Shown one piece after another: positions 26,968-38,405 of a DNA stretch of 64,000 bases; the first letter of the stretch is position 1, and each line of letters starts with the position of its first letter. Source of the DNA: Salinisphaera orenii subsp. orenii MK-B5 (GTDB lineage: Bacteria; Pseudomonadota; Gammaproteobacteria; Nevskiales; Salinisphaeraceae); assembly GCF_003788635.1 (NCBI RefSeq), contig NZ_AYKH01000012.1:248001-312000 (forward strand), given 5' to 3'. The position numbers and the translations under genes were made by a program. Below the pieces are notes generated by a model. It did no database searches and was not told the DNA's origin. It saw only the letters and a program-made list of their open reading frames with translations.

Positions 26968-27212
26968 GGCCTGTTCCGAAATCTAAGAAATGAGTGCCCT
27001 GATGACTACTCGGCCACGCCGATTGAGGCAGCCATTTTCCATACGCCGCGCGCTTGCCGGCCTGCGGTCTGGCCCACCGGACGTTCGAACACCGATCGGC
27101 CGACTAGGCCAAACCTCATCCGCTACGATCGTAGCCGCGCAACCCGCTTTGAGGATCGAGCCGCACGAGTCTACGAAACCCGCGGCCGAACCCCATGGCC
27201 CTTTCGCGTCGA
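26968..27212. other. Intergenic spacer, no gene seen
   Basis: 245 bases between the CoA-transferase start and the fadE stop. Moderately AT-richer than its surroundings, so it probably holds the CoA-transferase promoter. No gene or repeat recognised. Confidence 0.5.
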
Positions 27213-29459
27213 TCAAGCCGCGTCTCGACGGCTGGCCTCGGACGGCGCGACCGCACGGGCGAAGAAGTCCGACTCGCTGAAGACATCGACCTCGATCGCG
27301 GCCAGGCGTGCCCCACGCGCCGCGCTCAGGCGCTCAGCCTCGTCGGCCTCGATCACGCCGGCTTCGCGTGCGGCCTGTGCCAGCGCGTCGGGTTCGCCCG
27401 CCGGCAGCTCGCCCGCTTTCTGTTCGGCCTTGATGCGCTCGACGATCGGCGCCGTGTCGGCCACGCGATGAAAGGCGTCGAATAGCCGGCCCACGCCCGA
27501 ATCGGGGTTCTCGGGCATGAAGATATCGGCGTTAAGCCGCGCGCTCTGGGCATCGATACGCTGCGACACCGCGGCGGCGGCCATCGCCATGCGGTCGTCC
27601 GGCAGACGCGCCAGCCGGTTGACCCGCAGAATTGGCAGGAATACACCGCGCAGCAGCTTGCCGAGCGGGCCGTCGAAGTTCTCGTAGATGCCCTCGAAAG
27701 CCTCCTGCACCTTCGCCAGGCTCAAGCGCAGCGCGTAATCAACGAGCACGCGATCCTCGCGCGGCCGGCCCTCGGCCTCGAAGCGGCGCAGCGTCGAAAA
27801 GCCCATCAGCATCCACGCCAGCGCATCGGCATAGCGGCCGGTCAGGTTGCCGCGCATCTTGAGCCGGCCGCCGACGAAGAACAGCGCCAGATCCGTGAAC
27901 AGGGCAAAACGCGACGCCGCCCATCCGAGTTTCCTGTAATAGCGTTTCGTGGCCGCGTCCACATCGGGCACCCGCACGAAGGCGCCGCGCGTCAGCCCGT
28001 GTCCGACCGTGCGGCCCAGATTGGCGAGGAAATGCCCGATCCAGCCCCGCATGCCTTTCGAGAACGCGCGGGCGTCGTCGTTTTCAACCGCATGGACTAC
28101 GTCGAGCGCATGCGGATGGCAGCGGATCGCGCCCTGGCCGAAAACCATGAGCGTGCGCGTCATGATGTTCGCACCCTCCACGGTGATCGCCACCGGCGCG
28201 CTGCAATAGCCGCGGCCGATGATGTTGTTCGGCCCCTGCATCACGCCGGCGCCCGAGAACACATCCATGGCATCGGTGGCGGACTGGCGCGCCAGTTCCG
28301 TGGTGTAAGCCTTCATCACCCCCGACACCACTGGCGGGTTGATGCCGTCATCCACCGCCGTGCAGCCGAACACGCGCGCGCCCTCGGTCATATAGGCGAG
28401 CGCGTTGAGACGGCCGATCGGCGTGGCCACGCCTTCCATGCGCCCGATCGGCAGGCCGAACTGCTGGCGCACCATCGAATAGGCGCCGGTGGCCGCGGCC
28501 ACGGTACGAATGCCGCCCACCGCGGTCGCCGGCAACGAGACCATGCGCCCGCCGGCCAGGCTTTCCATGAGCATGCGCCAGCCGCCGCCGGCCTGGTCGC
28601 GCCCACCGAGGATGTTGTCGGCCGACACGACCACGTCTTCGCCCATCAGCGGGCCGTTCGGGAACGCCTCGCCGATCGGCTCGTGGCGATCGCCCTGGAT
28701 GAGCCCCGGCGTGCCGCCGTGGATCAGCACCACGGTGATGCCCGGCGCTTCGCCCTGGCCGAGCAGATTGTCCGGGTCGCGCAGCCGACAGGCCAGCGAG
28801 ATGAGATTGGCCACCGGCCCGAGCGTGATATAGCGCTTGCGGAAATTCAGCCGCAGCCTGATCTCGTCGTCGGCATCGCGAAACGCCTCGGCGTCGGCGG
28901 TGAGCGACGCCGCGTCCGAGCCGGCGGTGGGCTCGGTCAGGCCGAAGCACGGCAGGTATTCACCCCGGGCCAGGCGCGGCAGGTAGTGATCCTGCTGTGC
29001 CTCGGTGCCGTATTCGACCAGCAACTCGGCCGCGCCGAGGGTGTTCGGAATCACCACATAGGCGGACAGGATGCCCGAATGCGGCGTGACCTTGGCCATG
29101 ATCGCCGAGCGCGCGAGCGTGGAGAATTCCTTGCCGCCGTAGGCCCTGGGGATGATCAGCCCGAAGAATCCGGCCTCGGCCATGAATTCGATGATGTGGT
29201 CCGGCACGCGCCGCGTGAGTGCGATCTCGTTGCAGTCGGCGCGCGAGAGCAGTTCTTCGACCGGCCCGTCCATGAACGCCTGCTCCTCGGCGGAGAGGCG
29301 GCCGTAGCGCGCATCGAGCATCGCGGCGAAATCAGGTTTGCCCGAAAAGAACTGACCGTCGACCCAGACATTGCCGGCCTCAAGGGCCTGGCGTTCGGTA
29401 TCGGAAATGCGCGGCAGGACATCGTTGGCCTGCATCCAGTGCATGAGCGCGGTGAACAT
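27213..29459 (-). CDS. fadE: Acyl-CoA dehydrogenase, FadE-like
   Basis: FAD enzyme for the first step of beta-oxidation, acyl-CoA to trans-2-enoyl-CoA. 748 residues, the long bacterial FadE form with a C-terminal extension (DUF1974-type). Evidence: FGLIIPRAYGGKEFSTLARSAI, PCFGLTEPTAGSDAAS (FAD/substrate), TAVGGIRTVAAATGAYSMVRQQFGLPIG, and VFSGAGVMQGPNNIIGRGY with EGANIMTRTLMVFGQGAIRCHP. GGAGG precedes the ATG. Last gene of the fadI-fadJ-fadE run. High confidence in family; chain-length range unknown. Confidence 0.95.
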   Translation of the reverse strand: MFTALMHWMQANDVLPRISDTERQALEAGNVWVDGQFFSGKPDFAAMLDARYGRLSAEEQAFMDGPVEELLSRADCNEIALTRRVPDHIIEFMAEAGFFGLIIPRAYGGKEFSTLARSAIMAKVTPHSGILSAYVVIPNTLGAAELLVEYGTEAQQDHYLPRLARGEYLPCFGLTEPTAGSDAASLTADAEAFRDADDEIRLRLNFRKRYITLGPVANLISLACRLRDPDNLLGQGEAPGITVVLIHGGTPGLIQGDRHEPIGEAFPNGPLMGEDVVVSADNILGGRDQAGGGWRMLMESLAGGRMVSLPATAVGGIRTVAAATGAYSMVRQQFGLPIGRMEGVATPIGRLNALAYMTEGARVFGCTAVDDGINPPVVSGVMKAYTTELARQSATDAMDVFSGAGVMQGPNNIIGRGYCSAPVAITVEGANIMTRTLMVFGQGAIRCHPHALDVVHAVENDDARAFSKGMRGWIGHFLANLGRTVGHGLTRGAFVRVPDVDAATKRYYRKLGWAASRFALFTDLALFFVGGRLKMRGNLTGRYADALAWMLMGFSTLRRFEAEGRPREDRVLVDYALRLSLAKVQEAFEGIYENFDGPLGKLLRGVFLPILRVNRLARLPDDRMAMAAAAVSQRIDAQSARLNADIFMPENPDSGVGRLFDAFHRVADTAPIVERIKAEQKAGELPAGEPDALAQAAREAGVIEADEAERLSAARGARLAAIEVDVFSESDFFARAVAPSEASRRDAA

Positions 29460-29516
29460 GACGAGCCTCCGGGCTGGGCGTCGGGCCGCCGCCGGCGGTT
29501 GCCGGCGATGAGCGGC

Positions 29517-31808
29517 TCAGGAATAGAATCGGCCGTGCGACGCCGAGCGCGCGCTCGCCATCGTCTTGAGGATCGGCGCCGGTTCGAAGCGAGGGCCGTG
29601 GCGCTCGACCAGCGCATGCAGCCGGTCGACGAAACGCGCAACGCCCACGGCGTCGATATAACGAAACGGCCCGCCGGTGAACGGCAGAAAGCCCAGCCCG
29701 AAGACGGCGCCGATATCGCCGTGCATGGGCTCACGGATGACGCGCTCGGACAGGCAATGCGCGGCCTCGTTGGCGAAGGCCAGCGTGCAGCGCTCGACGA
29801 TCTCGGCCGCATCCGGCGCGCGCCCGCCATCGCGCTGCTGTGCGAGCAGCCGTTCGAGATCGGCATTGGCGGGCCGCTTCTCGCCTTTCTTCGTCTTCGC
29901 GGTGTAGTCGTAGAAGCCCTTGCCGGACTTGCGTCCCAGATGACCGGCCTCGATCATCCTCTGCGAGGCGTCGGGTGCGCTCATGCGCTCGCCGAAGGCG
30001 GCCTCCAGGATCGGGCCGACCTTCACGCCCACGTCCACGCCCACTTCGTCGCGCAACGTCATCGGCCCCACGGGAAAACCGTGGTCGGTCAGCGCCTGGT
30101 CGATCTGGCGCACACCGGCGCCCTCCGACAGCAGGCGCGCGGCCTCGTTGAGATACGGCGAGAGCACGCGCGTGGTATAGAAACCGGGGCCGTCGCCGAC
30201 CACGATCACGGTCTTGCCCTGGGCCTTGCCGAAGGCCACCGCGGTGGCGATCGTCTTCTTCGACGTCTGTTCGGTGGCGATGATCTCGAGCAAGGGCATC
30301 TTCTCGACCGGCGAGAAGTAGTGCAGCCCGATCACGTTCTCGGGGCGCTTCGCCTGCGCGGCGATCTCGGCGATCGGCAAAGAGGACGTGTTGGTCGCGA
30401 AGATGCAGTCGGTATTCGCGCATGCGTCCGCCGCGGCCTCGACGTCGGCGAGCATGGCCCGCTTGAGATCGAGATCCTCGAAGACCGCTTCGACGACGAG
30501 TTCGCAGGCGCCGATGCCGCTGTAGTCGGTCGTGCCCGTGACCTGGTGCAGGCAGCGATCCGCCTGCGCCCGTGTCATCGCCTTCTTGGCCACACGCCGG
30601 GCATAGAACTGCTGGACGTGATCGAGCCCGCGGGCGAGACCGTCATCGCTGACGTCCTTGAGGCGTACCGGCAAGCCGGCCTTGTCGATGGTCACGGTCG
30701 CGATGCCCGCGCCCATCAGCCCCGCACCGAGGACGCCGACGCGGCGCACGGCGCGGGCCTTGACGTTGCGGGCCACGAACGTCGTCCTCTTGAGGGCTTC
30801 GGTCGCGTGGTAGACATGGCGCAGCGACTGCGACTCCGGCGTCATCGCCAGCTCGCCGAACGCCTTCGCCTCGGCGTCGAAGCCGGCCTGTACACCGCGG
30901 GCGAAACCGGTCGCGACCACGTCGATGATGCGCTCCGGCGCCGGGTAATTGCCGCGCGTTTTCGAGCGCGTGCGTTTGCGCGCCTGAGCGAACAGCAGAC
31001 GGCGGCCGAGCGTCGTGTCCTCCAGCGCGGCGTGGGTCAGGCCGTTCACGCCGGCGCCGATGCGCGCGCGTGCCCGCCCGAACAGCGACGCGCTGCCGGT
31101 GAGCGAGCGTTTGCCGGCGAAGCGCGCCTGGCGGATCGCCTCGTCGCGCAGCGCCTCGGGCGCGACCACCGTGTCCACGATGCCGCACGCCTTCGCCTGG
31201 GCCGGGCGCAGCTTGCGACCGGTGAGCATGAGATCCAGCGCCGCCTGGATGCCGACCAGGCGCGGCAGGCGCTGGGTGCCGCCGGCCGCCGGCAGCAGGC
31301 CGAGCATCACCTCGGGCAGCCCGAGCGTGGTCGCCGCCGTATCCGCGGCGATGCGCACGTCGCAGGCCAGAGCCAACTCCAGACCGCCGCCGAGACAGGC
31401 CCCCTCGATCGCGGCCACCACCGGCACGTGCAGCTTCGAGAGCCGGCGAAAGCCCGCCTGGCCCTGCTTCGAGAGCGCCTCGACATCGGCCGCGCTCTTC
31501 TGCGCATCGAGCATGTCGATATCGGCGCCGGCCATGAAAGAGCCCGGCCTGGCGGAAACCAGCACCACGCCGATGACCTCGGTGTCGTGCTCGAGCGATT
31601 CGAGCAGCGTCTCGAAGGCCGGCGCGAAGTCGGCCCTGAGGGTGTTCTGGGTCGCCCCCGGCACGGCGAATCGCACGACGGCGATGCCATCGTCGCGGCG
31701 CTCCACGGCGAACAGGTCGGCGTCGGCCGACGTGTGGGTGGGTGCGCCGGACGTGCGCGGGGCGGCTGCCGACGAGGGAGACGTCTTTTCAGCGCTTGCG
31801 TTGCTCAT
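29517..31808 (-). CDS. fadJ: Fatty acid oxidation complex subunit alpha, FadJ-like
   Basis: Multifunctional enzyme of 763 residues with an N-terminal enoyl-CoA hydratase and a C-terminal 3-hydroxyacyl-CoA dehydrogenase. The hydratase oxyanion and Glu region is [22 protein letters not shown] with [20 protein letters not shown]. The NAD-binding start is [17 protein letters not shown], and the dehydrogenase has [17 protein letters not shown] and [19 protein letters not shown]. The first about 30 residues are Ser/Ala/Thr-rich linker. It lies 36 bases after fadI and 57 before fadE. Confidence 0.95.
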   Translation of the reverse strand: MSNASAEKTSPSSAAAPRTSGAPTHTSADADLFAVERRDDGIAVVRFAVPGATQNTLRADFAPAFETLLESLEHDTEVIGVVLVSARPGSFMAGADIDMLDAQKSAADVEALSKQGQAGFRRLSKLHVPVVAAIEGACLGGGLELALACDVRIAADTAATTLGLPEVMLGLLPAAGGTQRLPRLVGIQAALDLMLTGRKLRPAQAKACGIVDTVVAPEALRDEAIRQARFAGKRSLTGSASLFGRARARIGAGVNGLTHAALEDTTLGRRLLFAQARKRTRSKTRGNYPAPERIIDVVATGFARGVQAGFDAEAKAFGELAMTPESQSLRHVYHATEALKRTTFVARNVKARAVRRVGVLGAGLMGAGIATVTIDKAGLPVRLKDVSDDGLARGLDHVQQFYARRVAKKAMTRAQADRCLHQVTGTTDYSGIGACELVVEAVFEDLDLKRAMLADVEAAADACANTDCIFATNTSSLPIAEIAAQAKRPENVIGLHYFSPVEKMPLLEIIATEQTSKKTIATAVAFGKAQGKTVIVVGDGPGFYTTRVLSPYLNEAARLLSEGAGVRQIDQALTDHGFPVGPMTLRDEVGVDVGVKVGPILEAAFGERMSAPDASQRMIEAGHLGRKSGKGFYDYTAKTKKGEKRPANADLERLLAQQRDGGRAPDAAEIVERCTLAFANEAAHCLSERVIREPMHGDIGAVFGLGFLPFTGGPFRYIDAVGVARFVDRLHALVERHGPRFEPAPILKTMASARSASHGRFYS

Positions 31809-31844
31809 GGCTCGGCCTGCAGTGGATTCGAAGGGGAAGGCGCT

Positions 31845-33179
31845 TCAGTCACGCTCGAGGATCATCGCGGCGCCGATGCCGCCGGCCGCACAGGCGGTGG
31901 TCATCGCCAGTCCGCCGCCGCGGCGCTCGAGCTCGTGCGCGGTCTGAATGAGGATGCGGGCCCCGGTGGCACCGAAGGGATGTCCGAAGGCGATAGAGCC
32001 GCCGTTCACGTTGAGGATGTCGCGCTCGATCGTGTCCAGCGGCCTGTGGCCGGTGGTCTCGGGCAGATAGGTCTTCGATTCCATGCCGCGGATGTTGGCC
32101 TCGACCTGGGCGGCGAAGGCCTCGTGCATGTCGATGAGCGTGAGGTCGGACAGCGCGAGACCGGCACGCTCGAGCGCCACCGGGGCGGCCATCACCGGGC
32201 CCATCAGCAGGTCGCGCTCGGGCGTCTTGGCCGCAAAGGCGTAGCTGCGGATATAGGCCAGCGGCTCATAGCCCAGCGCCTTGGCGCGCGCCTCGCTCAT
32301 CAGCAGCATCGCCGCCGCGCCGTCGGTCAGCGGGCTGGCGTTGGCGGCGGTCACGCTACCGTTGCGCTTGTCGAAGACGGGCCTGAGCTTATCGTAGCCG
32401 GCGCGCTCGCTGTTCGTTCGCACCAGATTGTCGTCGTTGACGGGCACGGTCTTGCCGTTCGCGTTCACGAACGCGGTCATGCGCTGTGCGTCCATACGGC
32501 CGTCCGAGAGCGCGGCGGCGGCGTTCACATGCGAGGCGTGGGCGATATCGTCCTGCTCGGCGCGGGTCACGCCCCAGGTCTTGGCCATCTGCTCCGCCGA
32601 CTCGCCCATCGTCTTGCCGGTCGAGTATTCGGTGATTGAGGGCGTGCGCGGCAGCAGGTCCCTCGGCCGCAACCGCGAGAGGATGCGCAGCCGGTCGGTG
32701 TGGGACCTGGCCTGCGAGGCATCGCGCAGCGCGTCCGACAGGCGCTTGGACAACGGGACCGCGATATCCGAGGTCGAATCCGTGCCGCCCGTCATCACGA
32801 CGTCCGCGTGGCCGAGCGCGATCGCTTCGGCGCCGCTGGCCGCGGTCTGGAAACTCGTCGCACAGGCTCGAGTGATCGAATAGGCGTCGGTGCGCGGGTC
32901 CATGCCCGAGGCCAGCACGATCTCGCGGGCGATGAACGGCGCCTCCGGCTTCATGATCGTCATGCCGAAGATCGCCTGCTCGACATCGGCCGCGGCGAGC
33001 CCGGTCCGGGCCAGCACCTCCGCGGCGGCCATCGCCCCCAGGTCGACGGCATCGGCATCACGAAACGCGGTGGCGATACGCGCGAACGGCGTGCGCACCC
33101 CGGCCACGATGGCGATCCGCCCGTGCGGGCCGGACAGCGGATTCGGAGCGGGGTGTGAAGCGGCACCTGCCTGGGTCAT
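31845..33179 (-). CDS. fadI: 3-ketoacyl-CoA thiolase, FadI-like
   Basis: Acetyl-CoA C-acyltransferase that cleaves 3-ketoacyl-CoA, the last step of each beta-oxidation cycle. 444 residues from ATG 33179 (GAGAGG upstream). The active Cys is in [15 protein letters not shown], the second catalytic region is [20 protein letters not shown] (His), and the second Cys is in [15 protein letters not shown]. First gene of the operon. A dyad and a decayed TetR gene lie in the upstream region, so the operon may have lost its own repressor. Confidence 0.96.
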   Translation of the reverse strand: MTQAGAASHPAPNPLSGPHGRIAIVAGVRTPFARIATAFRDADAVDLGAMAAAEVLARTGLAAADVEQAIFGMTIMKPEAPFIAREIVLASGMDPRTDAYSITRACATSFQTAASGAEAIALGHADVVMTGGTDSTSDIAVPLSKRLSDALRDASQARSHTDRLRILSRLRPRDLLPRTPSITEYSTGKTMGESAEQMAKTWGVTRAEQDDIAHASHVNAAAALSDGRMDAQRMTAFVNANGKTVPVNDDNLVRTNSERAGYDKLRPVFDKRNGSVTAANASPLTDGAAAMLLMSEARAKALGYEPLAYIRSYAFAAKTPERDLLMGPVMAAPVALERAGLALSDLTLIDMHEAFAAQVEANIRGMESKTYLPETTGHRPLDTIERDILNVNGGSIAFGHPFGATGARILIQTAHELERRGGGLAMTTACAAGGIGAAMILERD

Positions 33180-33212
33180 GGCGATCGACCTCTCGATCTC
33201 ACAAAACAATAT

Positions 33213-33226
33213 GTAATCCGTATTAC
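33213..33226. promoter_or_regulatory. Dyad in the fadI promoter region
   Basis: GTAATCCGTATTAC has 5-bp perfect arms with a 4-base centre, set in locally AT-rich DNA 34 bases upstream of the fadI ATG. A likely operator, possibly for the decayed TetR protein encoded divergently. The short arms make chance occurrence possible. Confidence 0.45.
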
Positions 33227-33344
33227 GCCTGACCTTCTCGGGCCACGCCGCTACGTGGCTGTTGACGCTATTTCTTATCAGTGCTCAATGTCAATAAAAA
33301 GAAAATAATACTTTTTGACTTGAACGCAATCCGGAATACACGCC

Positions 33345-33957
33345 GTGGCAGGTTCAACAGGGCCGGAATTCCGGCGCGCGCCGCACACTCTTGCCGGCGC
33401 ATCGAAGGCGCGGCGCCACGTTGTTCGCGCAGCGACCGTCGCGTCGGGTGCGCTTGGATTAAATCGAATGCGAGGCCCGCTCCTCACTAAAGACGATCTA
33501 TCGGCATTACGGCGACAAGCGCGGGCGGCTCGACGCCTGCGTGCTGGACCGGGCCCATCGACTCGCCACTCGCATGAACGATGACCTGGTCGGCATCGAG
33601 ATCTATGAAGGATCGCCTGCAAAGGGGGCCGAGTCGTACTCCACTAGTTCGCGCAGGTCGCGAGCATGAGCCTGGCCTCGTTATATCCCGACGACATCTG
33701 ACACAGCGTCACCGACGACCGGCGACGGCTCATCGGCCTGTTCCCGCAAATTCTCGCGGAGGGCCGCGAACGGGGCGTGCTCAATGATCGGGTCATCGAG
33801 GAGTCCTGCTGGACTAGTTCTGCGGCGCGCTCGTCCGACTCATCCGGATGCACTCGCTGCGCACCGGGGAACGCCGCTCAAGGCGCAGACGAGGGTGCTT
33901 TTCAAGATGCTCTGGCGCGCGATGGCCCGCCCCGCCGAGACCGCGCAATCGCAGTAG
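33345..33957 (+). pseudogene. Decayed TetR-family regulator gene facing the fad operon
   Basis: Pieces of one TetR protein can be read in order but in different frames and through stops. From about 33418: ATLFAQRPSRRVRLD, stop, IECEARSSLKTIYRHYGDK (HTH; TIYRHYGDK is diagnostic), then RGRLDACVLDRAHRLATRMNDDLVGIEIYEG. Further on: SMSLASLYPDDI, stop, [34 protein letters not shown]. After a frameshift near 33812 come [18 protein letters not shown] and, after another shift, [20 protein letters not shown], ending at TAG 33955. At least two stops and two shifts make it non-functional. The 5' limit is approximate. Confidence 0.85.
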
Positions 33958-34010
33958 CCATCGGGCCTGCCGCCGTCATCGGCGACGGCAGAACGCGACC
34001 GGGTTCGACC

Positions 34011-34028
34011 CCGGACATGCAAGTCCGG
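34011..34028. promoter_or_regulatory. Dyad upstream of metK, overlapping a second hairpin
   Basis: CCGGAC, six-base spacer ATGCAA, GTCCGG. It overlaps the metK -35 region. A second possible stem (CCGGG at 33999-34003 with CCCGG at 34010-34014) shares its left arm, so only one can form. Either an operator or an RNA structure if transcription starts further upstream. Confidence 0.45.
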
Positions 34029-34039
34029 CGCGTCTTACG

Positions 34040-34045
34040 TATACT
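34040..34045 (+). promoter_or_regulatory. Probable -10 box of metK
   Basis: TATACT, 34 bases before the metK ATG. No good -35 at 16-18 bases upstream, which would fall in the dyad, so an activator or the dyad itself may matter. Confidence 0.45.
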
Positions 34046-34079
34046 GCCATCCGTTCATCCGGATAGGGAGATATTGCCA

Positions 34080-35255
34080 ATGAGTCGCTACTTGTTCACG
34101 TCGGAATCCGTCACCGGCGGTCATCCCGACAAACTGTCCGACCAGGTGTCGGATGCGATTCTCGACGCCTACCTCGAGCAGGACCCGACCGCCAAGGTCG
34201 CCTGCGAGACAGCCTGCAAGACCGGCTTCGTCATGGTCTTCGGCGAGATCAAGACCGACGAGAGCAAGAAGGTCAACGTACCGGTCGAGAAGATCGTGCG
34301 CGATACCGTGCGCGACATCGGCTACACGGACTCGGACATGGGGTTTGACGCCGACACCTGTGCGGTCATGAATGTCCTCGGCGAGCAGTCGGCGGACATC
34401 AACCAGGGCGTCGACCGCGGCGACCCCAAGGAACAGGGCGCCGGCGACCAGGGCCTGATGTTCGGCTACGCCTGTGACGAGACGGACGTGCTCATGCCCG
34501 CCCCGATCACCTATGCCCACCGGCTGGTGCGCAAGCAGGCCGAGCTGATGAAGTCCGGCAAGCTGGACTGGCTGCGCCCGGACGCCAAATCCCAGGTGAC
34601 CTTCGAGTACGAGAACGGCAAGCCGGCCGCGATCAACGCCGTCGTGCTGTCGACCCAGCACGATCCCGAGATCAGCCAGGCGGACCTCAAGGACGCCGTT
34701 CAGGAAGAGATCATCAAGCCGGTGATCGGCGACTGGCTGACCGACAACCCGACGGTCCACATCAACCCGACCGGCAAGTTCGAAGTCGGCGGCCCGCTGG
34801 GCGATGCCGGTCTGACCGGCCGCAAGATCATCGTCGACACCTATGGCGGCATGGCCCGTCACGGCGGCGGTGCCTTCTCCGGCAAGGACCCGTCCAAGGT
34901 CGACCGTTCCGCGGCCTACGCCGCGCGCTACGTCGCCAAGAACGTGGTCGCCGCGGGCCTGGCCTCGAAGTGCGAAGTCGCGCTGTCGTACGCCATCGGC
35001 GTGGCCGAGCCGACCTCGATCTGGGTCGAGACCTTCGGTACCGGCAAGGTCGACGACGAGAAGCTCACCAAGCTCATCCGCGATCACTTCGATCTGCGCC
35101 CCTACGGCATCCTGACGATGCTCGAGCTGCAGCGTGCGATCTACTACCCGACCGCCGCCTACGGGCACTTCGGTCGCGAGGACGTCGACCTGCCCTGGGA
35201 GCGCACCGACAAGGCCGAGGCGCTGGCCAAGGACGCCGGCCTGCAGGCGGCCTGA
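34080..35255 (+). CDS. metK: S-adenosylmethionine synthetase
   Basis: Makes S-adenosylmethionine from methionine and ATP. 391 residues, normal length. Start [32 protein letters not shown]; the hexapeptide [10 protein letters not shown] and the P-loop-like [22 protein letters not shown] are canonical. GGGAG lies before the ATG at 34080. The frame is open upstream, but that part belongs to the decayed TetR gene. Followed after 94 bases by ahcY and then metF, so the activated-methyl cycle is encoded together. I looked for a SAM riboswitch upstream and did not see one. Confidence 0.98.
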   Translation: MSRYLFTSESVTGGHPDKLSDQVSDAILDAYLEQDPTAKVACETACKTGFVMVFGEIKTDESKKVNVPVEKIVRDTVRDIGYTDSDMGFDADTCAVMNVLGEQSADINQGVDRGDPKEQGAGDQGLMFGYACDETDVLMPAPITYAHRLVRKQAELMKSGKLDWLRPDAKSQVTFEYENGKPAAINAVVLSTQHDPEISQADLKDAVQEEIIKPVIGDWLTDNPTVHINPTGKFEVGGPLGDAGLTGRKIIVDTYGGMARHGGGAFSGKDPSKVDRSAAYAARYVAKNVVAAGLASKCEVALSYAIGVAEPTSIWVETFGTGKVDDEKLTKLIRDHFDLRPYGILTMLELQRAIYYPTAAYGHFGREDVDLPWERTDKAEALAKDAGLQAA

Positions 35256-35273
35256 AGCGCCGCCCTATCCCAG

Positions 35274-35302
35274 CCGCCGGTAGCCGGCGGGCCTGTCGGC
35301 CC
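35274..35302 (+). promoter_or_regulatory. Two overlapping hairpins in the metK-ahcY spacer
   Basis: Stem CCGCCGG/CCGGCGG (35274-35280 with 35284-35290) and stem GGGCC/GGCCC (35289-35293 with 35298-35302) share two bases, so they exclude each other. No T-tract. Could be a processing site or a control element for ahcY. The spacer does not show the SAH-riboswitch consensus as I remember it. Confidence 0.35.
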
Positions 35303-35349
35303 GTCGCGCACCGCGGCCGCTTTCCGATTTCACCAGGAGACAGACCAAC

Positions 35350-36771
<1,422 letters not shown>

Positions 36772-36814
36772 GGCGGGCAGCCGGCCGCTTTCGGCCGACA
36801 TTCGGCACGCGAAA

Positions 36815-36842
36815 CCGGCCCGCCACGTGCGGGCCGGCTTTT
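36815..36842 (+). terminator. Rho-independent terminator after ahcY
   Basis: Perfect 9-bp stem CCGGCCCGC/GCGGGCCGG with loop CACGT, followed by CTTTT. It sits 44 bases after the ahcY stop and 48 before the metF ATG, so metF is probably at least partly independent, or the structure attenuates read-through. Confidence 0.85.
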
Positions 36843-36889
36843 ATGCACTGTCTTCGCGTTCACTCGGTTCAACGCTTCGGTACACGCTT

Positions 36890-37768
36890 ATGACGAACGC
36901 ATCCCAGAGTTCCTACAGCATCGAATTCTTTCCGCCCAAGGGCCCGAAGGGCGAGGCCCGGCTCGACGACGCCCGGGCCCGGCTCGCCGAACTCGGCCCG
37001 GCCTTCTTCTCGGTGACCTTCGGCGCCGGCGGCACCACGCGCTCGGGCACCCTCAAGACGGTCAAGCGCTGCATGGAGACCACCGGTATCCCGGCGGCCC
37101 CCCATCTGTCCTGCGTCGAGGGCACGCGCGAGAGCATCGGCGAGTTCCTCGACAACTACAAGGCGGCGGGGGTGGATCGCATCGTCGCCCTGCGCGGTGA
37201 CCTGCCCGAGGGCATGGACCGGCCCGCCGGCGAATTCGCCTACGCCAACGAACTGGTCGAGTTCATCCGCGAGCGCCACGGCGACGACTTTCACATCGAA
37301 GTCGGCTGCTATCCGGAATATCATCCGCAGGCGCCCTCGCCGGCCGCCGACGTCGACAACTTCGTGCGCAAGGTCAAGGCCGGCGCCGATTCGGCGATGA
37401 CCCAGTATTTCTACAACGCCGACGCCTACTTCAACTTCTGCGACGAAGCCGCAGCCAAGGGCGTCGACATCCCGATCGTGCCGGGCATCATGCCGATCAC
37501 CAACTTCGAGCAGGTCTCGCGCTTTTCGGCCATGTGCGGCGCCGACATTCCGCGCTGGATCCGTCAGAAGATGGAATCCTACGGCGACGATCTGGAATCG
37601 GTGCAGGCCTTCGGCCAGGATCTGGTCGCGCGCCTGTGCGAACGTCTACTCGCCGGCGGCGCGCCCGGTCTGCATTTCTACAGCCTCAACAAGGCCGACC
37701 CGACCTGCTGGCTCTGGCGCGAACTGGGGCTGCCCACCCAGGACACCGCGAGCGCGGCCAACGGCTGA
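36890..37768 (+). CDS. metF: 5,10-methylenetetrahydrofolate reductase
   Basis: FAD enzyme that makes 5-methyl-THF, the methyl donor for methionine synthesis. 292 residues from ATG 36890, in line with E. coli MetF (296). Motifs: SIEFFPPKGPKGE near the start, VTFGAGGTTR, HLSCVEGTRE, ALRGDLPEGM, and MTQYFYNADAYFNF with the following PGIMPITNF. The in-frame GTG upstream lies within the terminator, so it was rejected. No strong ribosome site. Grouped with metK and ahcY in one functional set. Confidence 0.97.
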   Translation: MTNASQSSYSIEFFPPKGPKGEARLDDARARLAELGPAFFSVTFGAGGTTRSGTLKTVKRCMETTGIPAAPHLSCVEGTRESIGEFLDNYKAAGVDRIVALRGDLPEGMDRPAGEFAYANELVEFIRERHGDDFHIEVGCYPEYHPQAPSPAADVDNFVRKVKAGADSAMTQYFYNADAYFNFCDEAAAKGVDIPIVPGIMPITNFEQVSRFSAMCGADIPRWIRQKMESYGDDLESVQAFGQDLVARLCERLLAGGAPGLHFYSLNKADPTCWLWRELGLPTQDTASAANG

Positions 37769-37809
37769 CAACCGCCGGACGCAGCGCGCATCGGGTGGAG
37801 TACCCGTCA

Positions 37810-37836
37810 GGCCGACGATTCATCGTCGGCCTTTTT
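37810..37836 (+). terminator. Rho-independent terminator after metF
   Basis: A 10-bp perfect inverted repeat GGCCGACGAT/ATCGTCGGCC around TC, followed by TTTTT. It lies 41 bases past the metF stop. The reverse orientation lacks an equally good T-tract, so it mainly serves metF. Confidence 0.92.
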
Positions 37837-37852
37837 CGTGGGGACAGCCGCT

Positions 37853-38350
37853 TCAGAGCTCGTTGAACATGTCCCGCATGGCGTCGTTGTACTTCGCCGT
37901 GAGCCGCGCGAACTCGCGGCGATCGGCCTCGCTCCAGTCACGAAACGCGCTCTCCACGCGATCGAGCCGACGCTGGCGGGTGCGGTTCGCGGCCTCTCGG
38001 CCCGCCTCGGTGATGGTGACGAAACCACCGCGGCGGTCGTCCGGATTGTCCAGCTTGTCGACGAAACCGGCCTGCTTCATGGCCGCGACCTGACGCGTGA
38101 CCGTCGAGGCGTCGAGATTGACCTGGGCGGCGAGCGTGCCCACCGACTGGCGGTCCTCCCGCTCGAGCAGGATCAACAGAAGATAATGGGCCCGCTCGAG
38201 GCCGAAATCGAAGCGGCGACGTGCGGCCTCGAGCCGACGCACCAGGAAGGCGAGCTCGAATTCGAGCGCCTGAACGGAGGGACAGGTGGTCGGCAGGTGA
38301 TGGCTTTGCGGTTTGTCCTGCGCCGGCGTGCTGCGAGTCATGGGTGTCAT
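37853..38350 (-). CDS. MarR-family transcriptional regulator
   Basis: A 165-residue winged-helix regulator. The MarR core is clear: VGTLAAQVNLDASTVTRQVAAMKQAGFVDKLDNPDDRRGGFVTITEAG, with the DxRxx wing, and helices on each side for dimerisation. An extra N-terminal stretch of about 25 residues is polar; the true start may be the ATG at 38341. Divergent from the 2-hydroxyacid dehydrogenase gene about 200 bases away. A CAGATATCTG palindrome at 38396-38405 in the spacer could be its operator. Ligand unknown. Confidence 0.88.
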   Translation of the reverse strand: MTPMTRSTPAQDKPQSHHLPTTCPSVQALEFELAFLVRRLEAARRRFDFGLERAHYLLLILLEREDRQSVGTLAAQVNLDASTVTRQVAAMKQAGFVDKLDNPDDRRGGFVTITEAGREAANRTRQRRLDRVESAFRDWSEADRREFARLTAKYNDAMRDMFNEL

Positions 38351-38395
38351 CCACTCGGGTTCGGTTGAGTTTCGAAAACGGATCCCGTTGTTCCA

Positions 38396-38405
38396 CAGAT
38401 ATCTG
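38396..38405. promoter_or_regulatory. Small palindrome, possible MarR operator
   Basis: CAGATATCTG is a perfect 10-bp palindrome, 46 bases upstream of the MarR start. Short, so chance is possible. Confidence 0.3.

Noticed and set aside
27999-32639. A 1546-codon open frame on the plus strand
   Set aside because: It is the antisense frame of fadE and fadJ and part of fadI. Its composition is Arg/His-rich and repetitive, with no domain. Long open antisense frames are expected in GC-rich coding DNA.
33960-34079. SAM riboswitch before metK
   Set aside because: I found hairpins but none of the conserved SAM-I, SAM-II, SAM-III or SAM-V strings I know; the predicted start leaves a leader of only about 30 bases.
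35256-35349. SAH riboswitch before ahcY
   Set aside because: The spacer is short and I could not find the expected conserved loop sequences; only generic GC hairpins are present.
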